Shown here in pieces: positions 1-11,503 of a stretch of DNA of 64,000 nucleotides. A program made the position numbers and the translations under genes. This DNA comes from Plasmodium relictum (Eukaryota > Apicomplexa > Aconoidasida > Haemosporida > Plasmodiidae), in NCBI RefSeq assembly GCF_900005765.1, contig NC_041689.1:620001-684000 (forward strand), in the 5' to 3' direction. The notes under the pieces were generated by a model. It saw only the letters and a list, made by a program, of their open reading frames with translations. It did not search any database and was not told where the DNA came from. Numbering within the stretch: the first letter of the stretch is position 1; each line of letters opens with the position of its first letter.

Positions 1-497
1 TATATAATTAAATTTTTAAGTTTATATTTTATTTTATTTTATTCTTTTATTTTTTTTTTTTTTTTATTAAATAGTTTTATTTTACATTTTTTTTTTTTTT
101 AAATTAAAAAAGTGTAAAATAAATTTATATAAAAAATACGAAACATATTTTTTTCTTTATCCTAAAGTTTGCTTTTTATTGTTTTAGTAAATTTATGTAT
201 ATTTTTATAAATTATAAAATGAGGAAATAAATGTAGTAAAACAGTTCATGCATATAAATTTTTAAAATTATGTTTTGGAAATTTAATTAGTTTTGTTTTA
301 ATTCAAATAATTCAAAAATAAGAAATTTTTATGTTTTTAATTTTTGTTTGATTTTTTTTTTTATTTGTTTTATTTTACTTTGGATTTATTCTGTTTTAAT
401 ATATTTTTTTTTTTTTATATTAATAGAATTCATAAATAACTTCATATAATTTATTTTTAGTAGAAAAATTACATATATATATTTGTATATGTGAAAA
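1..497. other. intergenic, upstream of metacaspase-1
   Basis: A/T-rich sequence with T runs and no open frame worth reporting. It should hold the 5' UTR and promoter of the metacaspase gene that starts at 498. No specific element can be named. Confidence 0.6.
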
Positions 498-2198
498 ATG
501 GAAAAAATTTATTTAAAAGTATTTGAGCTATCAGATTTAAATGATAATGATCATTCTATATATTATGTAAAAGTATATTGGAAGAATAAAAAATATAAAA
601 GTGCTAAACTGCGTGACTTTACTTATAAAATTAATGAGGAGTTTACATTTCCATTGGAAAAATCAGAAGATAATAAAGAAATACTTTTTATTGAAGTATG
701 GATAAATGGAATAGTAAATAGAAAAGTAGCTTACACATTTTTTCCCCTTCAATTTATTAGAAAAGAAAGAACAGTTAAACAAAAAATAAATTTAATAGAT
801 GTTTTAAAAAAATGCAGCTTAAAGTTATCTGTTTTTATAATTAAAAGTGAAGGTGATATCATATTTTATAATTTAAAAGAAAGATTTCCTAATAAATCAG
901 ATAAGGAAATAAAAGATGCCATCTTAAAAAACTTTAATGAGGAGAATGCTATGATAGACCTTCAGAAAGAAGTTTTTGTTAATAATAATTCCTCATTTCA
1001 AAATAATATTCCATTTGCAGAAAATGAATATAGATTGACAAATACAACATATAATATGGTTCCTCATGTAAACGTTATAAATCCTCCATTAGGCATGGCT
1101 AATGATCATTATTATAGTAATGCAAACAATAGTAGTATTTACAATCCTATGACTAATCAAATAATGTATCCATTAAATCATTTAAGTAATATAAATAATC
1201 TTACTAATGCAAATAATTTAGATAATAATAACAACAATTACAGAGATGCATTCTTGCCTCAGACAATGTATTATGAAGATAATTCAGTATCATCTCCTTA
1301 TTCAGAAAAATTTCTTTATTTTTCTCCACAAAACAAAAAAAAGGCTTTACTGATAGGAATAAATTACTATGGTTCTAATTATGAATTAAGAGGATGTGTA
1401 AATGATACATTGCGAATGAAAAATTTACTTATATCAAAATATGATTTTCATGATTCATCAATGACTATGATAAGATTAATTGATAATGAAAGTAACCCAA
1501 ATTATAGGCCTACAAGAAAGAACATTTTGTCAGCTTTAACATGGCTAACTACAGATAACAAACCAGGAGATATATATTTTTTTTTATATTCTGGACATGG
1601 ATCACAACAAGAAGATCATATGCACATAGAAGAAGATGGATATAATGAAACTATACTTCCATGCGACTTTAAAACTGAAGGAGAAATTACTGATAATGAT
1701 TTACATAGGTATTTAATTCAACCTTTAAACAATGGAGTGAAATTAATATCTGTTGTTGATTGTTGTAGCTCAGGAACTTGTTTAGATTTAGCTTACAAGT
1801 ATAAATTAAAGTCAAAAAAATGGAAGGAAGAAAAAAATCCTTTTCATGTTGTTTGTGATGTTAGTCAATTTAGTGGATGCAAAGATGGAAAATATGCAAA
1901 TGAAATTGATAATAAAAGTAATGCACCTGGGGGTTCATTAGTTACAGCAATGATACATGTTTTAAGTACAAGTCAAAATTATTTAACATATGAATATTTG
2001 CTACAGAATATAAATTATTATATTAAAGCGTATCATAATCAAAAAATATATTTTATGAGTTCTCAAAAATTTAGTTTAGATAGAATATTTGATTTTGAGC
2101 ATATTCTCAAAAATAAAAATAAAAAATTAGGACTTATAATCAATGAACATATTAAAACAAAGAGGGAGAAAAAAAAAAAAAAGTATTTTGCCATATAG
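498..2198 (+). CDS. MCA1: metacaspase-1
   Basis: Single-exon gene, 566 aa. Metacaspases are Cys proteases of the caspase fold that cleave after Arg/Lys and are usually Ca2+ activated; in Plasmodium MCA1 has been linked to cell-death-like phenotypes and development. Residues 1-100 form a C2-like beta domain (YVKVYWKNKKYK at 23-34). Residues 170-270 are an Asn-rich linker. The peptidase C14 domain begins near 285 (KKALLIGINYYG). The catalytic His is H367 in YSGHGSQ, and the catalytic Cys is C423, the second Cys of DCCSSG (421-426). Later conserved blocks PGGSLVTAM and FMSSQKF are present. The start is the first ATG of the frame and gives the N-terminus expected for MCA1. The Cys motif reads D-C-C-S-S-G where classical metacaspases have D-x-C-H-S-G. 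The neighbouring gene at 4032 shares the N-terminal domain only. Confidence 0.96.
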   Translation: MEKIYLKVFELSDLNDNDHSIYYVKVYWKNKKYKSAKLRDFTYKINEEFTFPLEKSEDNKEILFIEVWINGIVNRKVAYTFFPLQFIRKERTVKQKINLIDVLKKCSLKLSVFIIKSEGDIIFYNLKERFPNKSDKEIKDAILKNFNEENAMIDLQKEVFVNNNSSFQNNIPFAENEYRLTNTTYNMVPHVNVINPPLGMANDHYYSNANNSSIYNPMTNQIMYPLNHLSNINNLTNANNLDNNNNNYRDAFLPQTMYYEDNSVSSPYSEKFLYFSPQNKKKALLIGINYYGSNYELRGCVNDTLRMKNLLISKYDFHDSSMTMIRLIDNESNPNYRPTRKNILSALTWLTTDNKPGDIYFFLYSGHGSQQEDHMHIEEDGYNETILPCDFKTEGEITDNDLHRYLIQPLNNGVKLISVVDCCSSGTCLDLAYKYKLKSKKWKEEKNPFHVVCDVSQFSGCKDGKYANEIDNKSNAPGGSLVTAMIHVLSTSQNYLTYEYLLQNINYYIKAYHNQKIYFMSSQKFSLDRIFDFEHILKNKNKKLGLIINEHIKTKREKKKKKYFAI

Positions 2199-4031
2199 AA
2201 GAAAACTTAAATATGAGTATAGGAATATGTAATACTATATTCCTTTTAAATACATTTCTTAATGCTTTAGTATCTATTGAAAAAGCGCAATATTATCAAT
2301 ATATAAAAATTCGATAGTTCAAATAAACAATCTTATTAAGATTCAGCAATTTTTTTTCTACTAAAAAAAGTAGAAGATTAATTAACATATTCAGACATAT
2401 TTTTCCTCCTTTTTTTAGTTATTATGAATTAATTTGTTTCAGTATAATTATAAGGATGAAAAAAAAAAAAAAAATAATGAAAATTGTATTTTTTGTCAAT
2501 ACAAAATTTTATTTTATACATCTAAACACAAATCCATAATTTTTATTTATCTAATGTTAATTAAAATATTTTCTTAATTTATTTTTGTAATAAAGAAAAA
2601 TAAAAAATGGAATTAAAAAAAAAGCAAATTTGCTTTTTTTTTAAATTTTATTTATATTCTAATTAATATTTATTTTATGTTTTTTTTTTTTTTTCTATTT
2701 ATTAAAACATAATTAATTACTCACCTAATTTTTTTACTTACTCTTTTAATAAGAATTAAAAGAATGTTTTCTTCAAACTGTTTTAGGTATTTTTTTTACA
2801 ACTTAAAAATAGTTTTAAGCTTTTTATTCTCTTTTTTTTTTAAACGAAATATTTTTATATCATTTAAATTACCTTATCTTTATATATATAAGGTTATCTT
2901 TACAAAAGCAAAAGAAAAAAGAAAAAAAAAAACATCAAATAAGTTAAAATTAATTTTAGAGTTGTAGACACATTTTTATTATTTTAAAAAGTTGTATAAT
3001 TTTTAAGTATTCATTTTAACATAAAAAAAATAAGATATTCAATTAAATTTCTTCTTTTTTTTCCTCTCAAGGAATAGAAAGATGATAATGAATATTATCA
3101 TTAGCAGTATCAATAAAATACATAATTTTAAGTAAAATAAAAAAAAAAAAAATTTGCTCATTAAAAAATATTTTTTTTTTATTTTCGAGATTTTCGTAAT
3201 TTCTCTTTATTTCTTTTTTTATTTTCTTTACATAATTATTTATTTACCCATTTTAGTTGCTTATATTATTTTTTAATTCTCTATTCTCAAAAAAACATGC
3301 ATTTCAAAAAGCATTTTTGCCATTTTTAGCTTTTGATATTATAAGGAAATTACATCAGTTGCTTTTTAATTATATAATTATATATCATGCTTATATATTT
3401 AATATATATATATATATATATCTATTTTTTTTTTCTTTTTTGTATATTAATAAATAATTAAGCAAAATTATACATTTTTTATTAGATCAAATAATTAAAT
3501 TTTTTTTTTATTCTTTTACATGTAGAACAGTTAATGCACTATTTATTAGGTCGGAGTTTTTTTTTAAATTTGATCCCTTTTTTGCATAAAAGTTGTAAGA
3601 AGCTTATAAAGTAAAGAAAAGAAAAAGACATTTTTTTTTAATTTTTTAGTATACAACAAGTATTTATTAATTTATTATTTCAACTGTTTTGTATAGTAAT
3701 ATAAATATTTATGAATCTTTTTTTTTCAAAAAAAAAAAAAAAAATATAAAAAAACTTAAAGAGTGTAACATAGTTTTTTCCTTTTTTCCCCTTTCAAATT
3801 CTTTTTAAATTTTTTTTTTTTCTATCTTAATAATCTTATGAAATTTTTTAGCTTTCTTTTTTTTTATAAAGTTATTTATGAAGCTAAAAATTTTTTGAAA
3901 TTTTTTTTTTTGTTAGTGTGAAATATGAGCAATATTATATTCATAAAATTTATCATATGATAAATTTATGTATTTGTATATTTTATTTTTATTTATTATT
4001 AATATTTGTTTTTATTTTATCTTTTTAAAGC
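2199..4031. other. intergenic, 1.8 kb, with two small hairpins
   Basis: Sequence between two same-strand genes. It holds A/T homopolymers, a perfect 8-bp stem at 2221-2244 just after the metacaspase stop, and another at 3082-3101. Two open frames of 66-67 codons (2764-2967 and 3257-3457) consist of Phe/Lys/Ile from homopolymers and are not credible genes. The second half should be the promoter of the gene at 4032. Confidence 0.55.
2221..2244. other. 3'-flank hairpin after metacaspase-1
   Basis: Arms AGGAATAT (2221-2228) and ATATTCCT (2237-2244) pair perfectly around an 8-nt loop, 23 nt past the metacaspase stop codon. It would be transcribed into the 3' UTR. A function in 3'-end formation or stability is only a guess, and short AT stems arise often by chance in this genome. 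Confidence 0.35.
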
Positions 4032-5087
4032 ATGTTTCTTCCTAAAGATGAAATGCTAATTTTACATTTGACTATTCATGATGTATACGATACAAAAGAC
4101 AATAAAATAACACTTGAAGAAAAACCATACATAAAATTCTACTGGAAAAATATAAAGTATAAAAATTACTTAAAATTTTTTTCAGAAGAGATAAATTGGT
4201 TTTGTGAATTTTTTTTGCCTTATAAAATAGGAGATTATATAGAAAATTTAGTTGTTCAAATATGGGCTACTAGTTATATAAAAACAAAAAGAAAAATAGC
4301 TTATAATTATATTAATATAAATCAAGTAGAACAAAAAAGTAAAATTAATGGAAAAACAGAATTAATAGGTAGAAGAAAAGGACTTAAAATAATATACAGT
4401 CTTCAAATTATATGTTATTCATTATATAGATTCATGAAGAATACTCAAAAGATAATATTAGATAAAATATCTATTTATAAAATGATGCAAATACATAGAA
4501 AAAATGAAAAAAATAATTACTGGAAAGAAAAAAATAACCTTTTTGATAAATATCTTATATCATTATTTGAAAAAAAAAATTATGAAAAAGCAAATACTGC
4601 TTTAAGATTAAAAACAATAAAATCACCAAATATAAACACAAAAATCAAATCAAACTTCAAATTAAAATTAAAATCAAATTTAAAATATAAATTAAGATCA
4701 AAAATAAAATTAAAAGATAAGACAAAAGAAAAAGTAAGTTTAAAGAAATCCAAAATAAACTCAAAAACACGATCAAACTTAAAAACAAGAAAAAAAACAA
4801 AAAAAATCACAAAAAAAAAAATAAAAATAAATGGAAATCCAAAAAATAATAATTCAAGTTCAGGAAGTAAAAAACATTTTTTAAATATAGGCTATAAAAT
4901 ACATAAATTATCATCTAAAAAAAGTATTAAATTTTTTAATTTTAAATTTCCTATATTGAATAATGAAAATACTATTTTAAGAACTACAACAAATGGTTCA
5001 AATAAAAATTTAACTTATCCAAATTTTAACAAAGCTAAATGTATTTATTACTTGTTAAAAAGAATAAAAAAAGAAAAATTATCATGA
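4032..5087 (+). CDS. C2-like domain protein, paralogous to the MCA1 N-terminus
   Basis: Single exon, 351 aa, no protease domain. Residues 8-100 match the N-terminal domain of metacaspase-1 next door: YIKFYWKNIKYK (33-44) against YVKVYWKNKKYK, then an acidic/aromatic strand, a V-x-I/V-W strand, and KRKIAYNY (86-93) against NRKVAYTF, all in the same order. This looks like a C2-type beta sandwich, although the Asp cluster for Ca2+ binding is not evident. Residues about 190-285 (nt 4600-4890) are an extremely basic, Lys/Ser/Asn-rich linker with a K-S/K-L-K character, followed by a basic tail. Same strand as MCA1, 1.8 kb downstream. I infer partial duplication of the neighbouring gene, or loss of the peptidase from a full copy. 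Function unknown; membrane or nucleic-acid binding through the basic linker is speculation. Confidence 0.8.
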   Translation: MFLPKDEMLILHLTIHDVYDTKDNKITLEEKPYIKFYWKNIKYKNYLKFFSEEINWFCEFFLPYKIGDYIENLVVQIWATSYIKTKRKIAYNYININQVEQKSKINGKTELIGRRKGLKIIYSLQIICYSLYRFMKNTQKIILDKISIYKMMQIHRKNEKNNYWKEKNNLFDKYLISLFEKKNYEKANTALRLKTIKSPNINTKIKSNFKLKLKSNLKYKLRSKIKLKDKTKEKVSLKKSKINSKTRSNLKTRKKTKKITKKKIKINGNPKNNNSSSGSKKHFLNIGYKIHKLSSKKSIKFFNFKFPILNNENTILRTTTNGSNKNLTYPNFNKAKCIYYLLKRIKKEKLS

Positions 5088-5713
5088 GAAAAAAAAAATA
5101 AATATAATAATATATACAAAAGAAATATATAAAAAAATACCTACTTTTTAATACAGAACGAAAAATATAAAATACTAGTTTAAAAATATCTTGATAATGC
5201 AATAAAAAAAAAAGAAAATTTTTTCAAATAAATTTTTTTGTAGATTGATAAAAATTAAAAAAAATTAGATGAACAAAAAAAAGTTTCTATAAAACAGAAT
5301 TGAACAATTTTCATTATTAAATGAAAATCTGATAAAAATGTAATTTTTCTTCTAAAATTAAATTTAAGCTAATTTTTTTTTAATATTTTTAATTGACAAC
5401 TTTAATTTTTAACATATTTAAAAAAAAAAAAAATTTAAAAAAAAAACAGTAGAATTTCATTTTAATTATATATATATATATATATATATTAATGAAATCC
5501 CCCTTTTTTTTTTAATAAAATTTTTTTTATCTTTTTTATTTATCAAGAAAAATTTTTGATAAATTATTTTATATATCAATTATTTTATTTGTTATTATTT
5601 TTTTTAATTTATATAATTTATTATTTATTCATATTTTTTTCTTTTTTTTTTTTTTTTTTGTTATTTGAACTTAAAAATTTAATTATTTTTTAATATTATT
5701 TAAAAAAAAAAAA
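5088..5713. other. intergenic
   Basis: A/T-rich spacer with a (TA)n tract near 5468-5488 and long T and A runs. It should carry the 3' UTR of the C2-like gene and the promoter of the Rlp7-like gene. No other feature seen. Confidence 0.5.
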
Positions 5714-6787
5714 ATGATTAAAAATACAAAAAACAAACAACCTAAAAATAAAATTGGAAATAATAAAATAAAACGTGTAAAATTTAGAAGAATTAAAAAA
5801 ATAAAATTCAAAGATGAAAAAATACCAGTAGAAAAAAAAATAAATAAAGTGAAAATAAAGGTGAGACTATATTCTTAAACTTTAAAATTTTAATAAATAT
5901 ATCAAAAAAGTAATGAAAAAATATCATGATACTTCTTTATATATAACTTTTTTTTTCCTATAGAGGAGCAAAAAAAAATTGGACACTATCTATAAAAAGA
6001 AAGAATATAAAAAAAAATTAGAAAAACAGAAAGATGAGTTTTATAATTTACAACAACAATTAAAAAAACAAAGTTTTGATAACGAAAAGTACTGCATTTT
6101 TGTGTTAAGAAATAATGTTGATTGTATTTATAATGCTCCCAGAAGAATCCTTCAAGTACTTAATTCAATTTTTTTTCTTTTTTTTATATTATGACTCGTT
6201 TACTTTCTAATACATTCTATTGGCCATTCTTTTATCATAATAAAATTTATTAGAATATATTAGTTTTTATTTATAAAGTTTATAATATTATTAATTATAT
6301 ATACTTGTATATTTAAATTATATATATATATATATTCATAATTCTTTATGCAATTTTTTATTTGTAGAAATTAAATTTAAATAATAAATATGATGGCATA
6401 TTATTAATTAATACAAAAAAAAATATGAAAAACTTATTTATATTAAATCCTTACATATGTTATGGTTATATAAAAAAATACAATTTTTATAATTTAATGG
6501 AAAAAAGGCTTTTCATAAAAGATGATAATAATCAAATAAAAAGAATAAATGGCAATAAAATGATTGAAAATCTATTTGGGAAATTTGGGATTTTTTCTTT
6601 TTCGTCGTTTTGTGATTACATTTTCGAATGTCAAGAAAATGCAGATATCATTGCAAAAAAATATATTATGCCCTTTGATTTTTCATTTTTAAATAATAAA
6701 ATGACTTTTGATTTTTTGCAATTTAAAAATGAATTTAAAGGATTTATGAAAGAAGAAATTAATGAAATATTGGAAAAAATAATTTAA
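5714..6787 (+). CDS. uL30-family protein, Rlp7-like ribosome biogenesis factor
   Basis: Three exons, read as 5714-5860, 5964-6155 and 6368-6787, all phase 0, giving 252 aa. Introns have GTGAGA..ATAG and GTACTT..GTAG ends. The basic N-terminus and helix (about 50-90) lead into the uL30 core: FVLRNNVDCIYNAPRRILQ, then LNLNNKYDGILLINTKK, then NPYICYGYIKKYN. These match the L7/Rlp7 blocks (FVIR.., ..LRLxxxFNGVFxxLNKA.., EPYITWGYP). A later block (GKFGIFSFSSFCDYIFE) matches the GK.GI..xEDLIHEI helix. Length fits L7 (about 250 aa), but divergence suggests Rlp7, which holds the L7 site in pre-60S particles during ITS2 processing, rather than ribosomal L7 itself. Which of the two it is cannot be settled by eye. 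Confidence 0.82.
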
Positions 6788-7241
6788 ATCTTTATTTTTC
6801 TTTGTTAAATTAGTGACCCTTTGAAATAAATAAAATAATATATACTATTTTTAACTGGAATTTTAATTTGTGTATATATATATTTTTTTTTTAATTTGTC
6901 ATTAGAATTTTTTATGGTTAATTTTAATTTTAATAAATAATACTTAAAAAAAGAAAAGTAAAATTAATTATAACTGTTTTAAAAATATTAAACAAAAATT
7001 GATATTATTTATTTTTAATATTTTTTAATTATTTTACACTATTAAATGAAATTTTAATTTGTAACACTGATTCATATATATATTTATTATCATACAGCAT
7101 TATAGATTTTACTACTTTAATATATATATATATGTGTAAATAGTGATAATAAAATAGTTACTGATATACCTATAGCATCTTTTTTATAAAAAAAATTAAT
7201 GTAATTGTACTATCAATAATATGAAATAGTTTTTTTTCTGA
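6788..7241. other. intergenic between convergent genes
   Basis: The 3' flanks of the Rlp7-like gene (+) and of adenylosuccinate synthetase (-). Only AT-rich simple sequence is seen. Confidence 0.5.
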
Positions 7242-8766
7242 TTAGTTTATACTAAAAATTTTTTTAGTAATCATATTTTCTCGATTTGGACCTACACCTA
7301 TCCATACAATTGGAGTTTTTAAATATTTTTCTATTGCAAAAATATATTTTTTTGCATTTAAGGGTAATTCTTCAAATTCGTGGCAACTTGATATATCTTC
7401 TTCCCATCCATCAAATTTTTCATAAATTGGCTCATATTCTGCTAATTCATCGTCATCAATAGGATAGCAATCCTTCTCTATTAATTCTCCTACAAACAAT
7501 ATAAAAAATAAAAAAAATAAATAATGCATAATCATATAAGAATAAATGAATAAAATTGATTGAAAATTATTAGTGTAATAGATATAATAAAATCATGTAA
7601 AACAATTTAAAAAAAAAAAAAAAAAAACTCAATATATTGAAAATTTTTAATATATATATGTTCTAATATAACTATAAAAAAGTACCTGTTTTTTTATTTT
7701 TAAAATTAATACATAGTAAAATTTCTTTTAATCCTGATAATACATCTAATTTTGTCAAATTTATCATATCAATACTATTAATATGTTTAACATATAACAA
7801 CATTGGAATATCTAACCATCCACATCTTCTAGGTCTTTTCGTAGTAGTCCCATATTCGTAACCTTTTTCTCTTAAATATTCTCCGATCTCGTTATCTAAT
7901 TCTGTTAAGAAAGGTCCACATCCAACTCTAGTTAAATAACTTTTGACTACACCAACGACTAAATTCAATTTTTTATGATTTATTCCTAAACCTGAAAAAA
8001 TACCACCCACTGTTGTGCTACTACTAGTTACATATGGATACGTGCCAAAATCAATATCAAGCATAGCTGCATTAGCCCCTTCAATTAATACTTTTTTATT
8101 ATTTTCTATACTTTTATTCATAAAGGAGGTCACATCAACTATCCTATCCTTTAAAATTAAGTGATATTTATAAAATAAATTTAATTCCTCTTCCTTATCA
8201 TATTGAGTTATGTTATATAAATCCATTAAGTGATCTATTAATTTAATATACATTTTTTCAAAATTTTCAAAATTTTTTAATGCTCCCAATCTTATACCTA
8301 TTCTGGAAACTTTTGTAGAATAACATGGGCCAATTCCTCTTTTAGTTGTACCAAGCTGGCTTCCTTCTTTTAATTTTTTGTTTTCTTGTAATGAATCAAT
8401 AATTTGATGTATATCAAATAAGACATGTAGTTTATTAGATAAATATAATCTATCTAATAAATTTCCTCCAACAGAATTTATTTCATCCATTAGGGATTTT
8501 ACATGTACTACCATACCATTACCCAAAACGCTTATATTATTTTCATATAATACACCGCAAGGTAATAAATGTAAAGCATATTTTTTATTTTTAACTGATA
8601 TAGTGTGTCCTGCATTTGAGCCTCCATTAAATCTACATGTAATATCTGAATGCTTTGACAATATGTCAATTATTTTACCTTTTCCTTCATCACCCCACTG
8701 AGCTCCTAATATTGCTACCACATTTCCTTTATCAACATTTTTAATGCTATGATCAAAGATGTTCAT
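7242..8766 (-). CDS. ADSS: adenylosuccinate synthetase
   Basis: Joins IMP and aspartate using GTP to make adenylosuccinate, the committed step from salvaged hypoxanthine to AMP, which is essential because the parasite cannot make purines de novo. Two exons, read as 8766-7686 and 7489-7242, 442 aa. The join splits a Gly codon (KKTG/ELIEK) and restores the family sequence. Start chosen at 8766 (MNIFDHSIKN) because the known Plasmodium enzyme begins there; an ATG 11 codons upstream is in frame but adds no family sequence. GTP/IMP loop GAQWGDEGKGK is at about 20-30, RFNGGSNAGHT follows, GTTKRGIGP and TTTKRPRRCGWLD are intact, and the C-terminus VWIGVGPNR ends as expected. Full length with no broken motif. 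Confidence 0.97.
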
Positions 8767-11503
8767 TTTAATTAAATTTAAATATTTATAAATGTGCAAA
8801 ATTAAACAAAAAAAAATGAAAAATATATTTCTTAAAAAAAAAAAAAAAAAAAAAACACTTTAGTTTTTTATTAACAAATTTCTTAAGATGAAAAAAAACA
8901 TATTAATTTCTTTAATTTATTATGTTATTTCCTTTTCCCAATGAAATATATGGTTTATAATATAATTTAATGAATCTTTCTTTGTTTTTTTTTTAATATA
9001 ATTTTAAATGTAAAATTTTAAGGGCATTTTAAAAAAAAAAATTATAATATCTTTTTTTTATTTTCTATTTTTATGTTGGAGTATATTATTAAAAAAATAA
9101 AAATAGTTTTTACTTTAATTTTAATATATTAATTTAAAAAAAAATAAATGAAATAAAATAATGCATATAATATTATATTCTAGCTTCTAAAGAAAAATAT
9201 GGAGAAAATTTTCGATAAAAAAAAAAAAAAATAATAAATTAATAATAGATTACATTTAAAATTCTTACGAAGGGATAAGTTTTTGAAATTTAGAAAATTG
9301 AAAATTATAAAAAAAAAAAAAAAATATACATTATTGAGGAAATAAAAATACTTATAATTAAGAATAAAATTAACATTGTATTACGTATTCTTTAAATTAA
9401 GAAATTTAAGTACGTAATCATTTTATATTTTTTATCTCTGAGATCTATTCCTTTTATATTTTTTTTATGTATCCTTTATTATTTAAAAAAGGAAATAAAA
9501 AGTATCATTACAACTAGCTATATATTTGAACCCATTTAAATTCATGCTTTAAAAAAAAAAAAAAAGAAATAATATACTACATATCTTCACTAAATTATTA
9601 TGTATTATTAACTATTTAATTAAAATAAAAAAAAAAAAAATAGGTAAAAAGGAAAATATATATTTTTATTAACTTTACATATGAATTAATTTTTTTAATA
9701 TATTCCTTTTTATAAATGAATTTCTTTTTTTAAAAATAAGAAAATAATTATATGAGCAATGTTACGTATATATTAATTTCCTATTTTTTTTAAATTTAAA
9801 AAAAGTTGTGTAATAAATTAAGAAGCTATTATTTTAACATTTTTTCTAATACGTTTAAGATTTTTTTGAAAACAAATTATTTGCTCTTTGTGAAATGTTT
9901 ATACTTATTTATATATAATTATTATTTTTTTATTTCATTCTTATAAATTAATAAAAAAATGTTGTCTATTACTCTATCCTAATAAATTAAAAAAAATAAA
10001 TTTATCTTTACTTCTTTCTCACAATATTTCCTCTTTAGCATATTAATATAAAATTTATATTTGGTCAGTAATTTAAAATAAAATCATTTTTTTTTTATTT
10101 TAGACACTTCATGCTCCTAATGATTAGTATTAATTTTTTTATTTCTTTTTGTTAAATACATATCCTTTTTCTATTAATTATAAAATTATATATATATATG
10201 TATATATGTGTGTTAAATTCATTTATTTTCTTCCATTTTCAGAATAAAAATATATTAAATTATATTGATAAAAAAATGGATACACTAATATTAAATATCA
10301 TTAGAACTTTTTTTTCCTTTTCAACTTAAAATTTCAAAAAATATTTTGTTGAAATTCGTTCATTTGTTTTTCCTTTCTTTTTTTTCTGTTATATTTTTTG
10401 AAACTTGTATTTTATTCTTTAATTGATTACTTTTTAATCTTCTTTTTCTATTTTTTACATTAATATCACAATTTTTCTACTTTTTTTTTAAATTATCCAT
10501 TAATATTTCCTATGACTTTTTTTTTTCTATTATTTTTATTTCACTATAATTTATTTTTTAAATTTTATTATAATTTTTTTTTCTTTTTTTAATATTTACT
10601 ATCATATTAACTTTTACATTTTTTTTTTATACTATTTCAACCTTTCATTTTCTTTATTTTCAATATTTTTTTTTCACTTTTTGTAATTCAAACTTGCATG
10701 TTTTTGTGAAATAAAAAAATATTTTTATAGCTAGTAAAAAAAAAAAAAAAAATATAATAAAAAAAAAATCAAAATAAAAATAAAAAAACAATTAGAAAAA
10801 CATAATATTGATACACATATATATATATACATATATATATATTTATCTATTTATTTATTTTAATTACGAAGCTTTAAAAAAAAAAAATTTTAAACAAGGA
10901 AACAAATATAATTTTTTATAAGCTGAATTGTGTCAAATAATTTCTATGGTTTATTAAAAAAAAGGGATAAGAAGAAATTATAAGTAAAAAATATATTATA
11001 CGAAATATTTAATCTTTTGTTGCTTTTTTTTTTTTTTCTATGCCTTTATATAATATGATATCAACACGGAATTATTAAAATAAGACTTTAAAAAACTGAG
11101 TTATTTATATAATAATAAATATTTTTAATTAAAACTAATAATATTGATATGAACAGTAACTTATAATTAAATATTTTTAATGATTGCTTCTTTTTCTTTT
11201 AAAAAGAAAGAGGAAAAAAATAATAGAAATGATAAAAATGGAGTAATATGAAATACATTAGCAAAAAAGATAGCATTTTGTTAATTTTTTTTTTTCTTTT
11301 TTTTTATGAGATTAGAAGATTAAACACATAAAAAAATAAAAAAAAATTTAGAAAAAAAAATATTTTTAGAATAAAAACATTAAAAGTTGTAGATAATTTT
11401 ATAAATTATTATATATATATATATTAATCAACCTATAAAAATAGTATCAACATTCTTTTTTTTGTTTTTTTTGGTTAATGTAAAAAAAGAACATTAATAA
11501 GCA
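8767..11503. other. 2.7-kb intergenic region between divergent genes
   Basis: The longest gene-free stretch in the window, between divergently transcribed ADSS (-) and V-ATPase c'' (+), so it must hold both promoters. I find no open frame with codon structure. It contains an inverted repeat with ACGTA arms at 9380-9418 and a strongly T-biased plus strand from about 10,270 to 10,700. A small non-coding RNA cannot be excluded. Confidence 0.55.
9380..9418. repeat. inverted repeat with TACGTA core arms
   Basis: ATTACGTA (9380-9387) and TACGTAAT (9411-9418) are exact reverse complements separated by 23 nt that are themselves partly complementary (TTTAAATT / AATTT). The ACGT core is unusual in sequence this poor in C and G, and it lies about 0.6 kb upstream of the ADSS start. 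It could be a factor-binding pair or a transcript hairpin; neither can be shown here. Confidence 0.4.

Noticed and set aside
2764-3457. Two plus-strand open frames of 66-67 codons
   Set aside because: Phe/Lys/Ile/Tyr composition follows directly from T and A homopolymers; no initiation context or family similarity.
11052-11101. C/D-box snoRNA (ATGATAT ... CTGA)
   Set aside because: The C box deviates at two positions, there is no terminal stem and no internal C'/D' pair.
8767-11503. Possible centromere in the long AT-rich gap
   Set aside because: Plasmodium centromeres are about 2 kb at more than 97% A+T with repeat arrays. This gap has scattered C/G and no array visible by eye.
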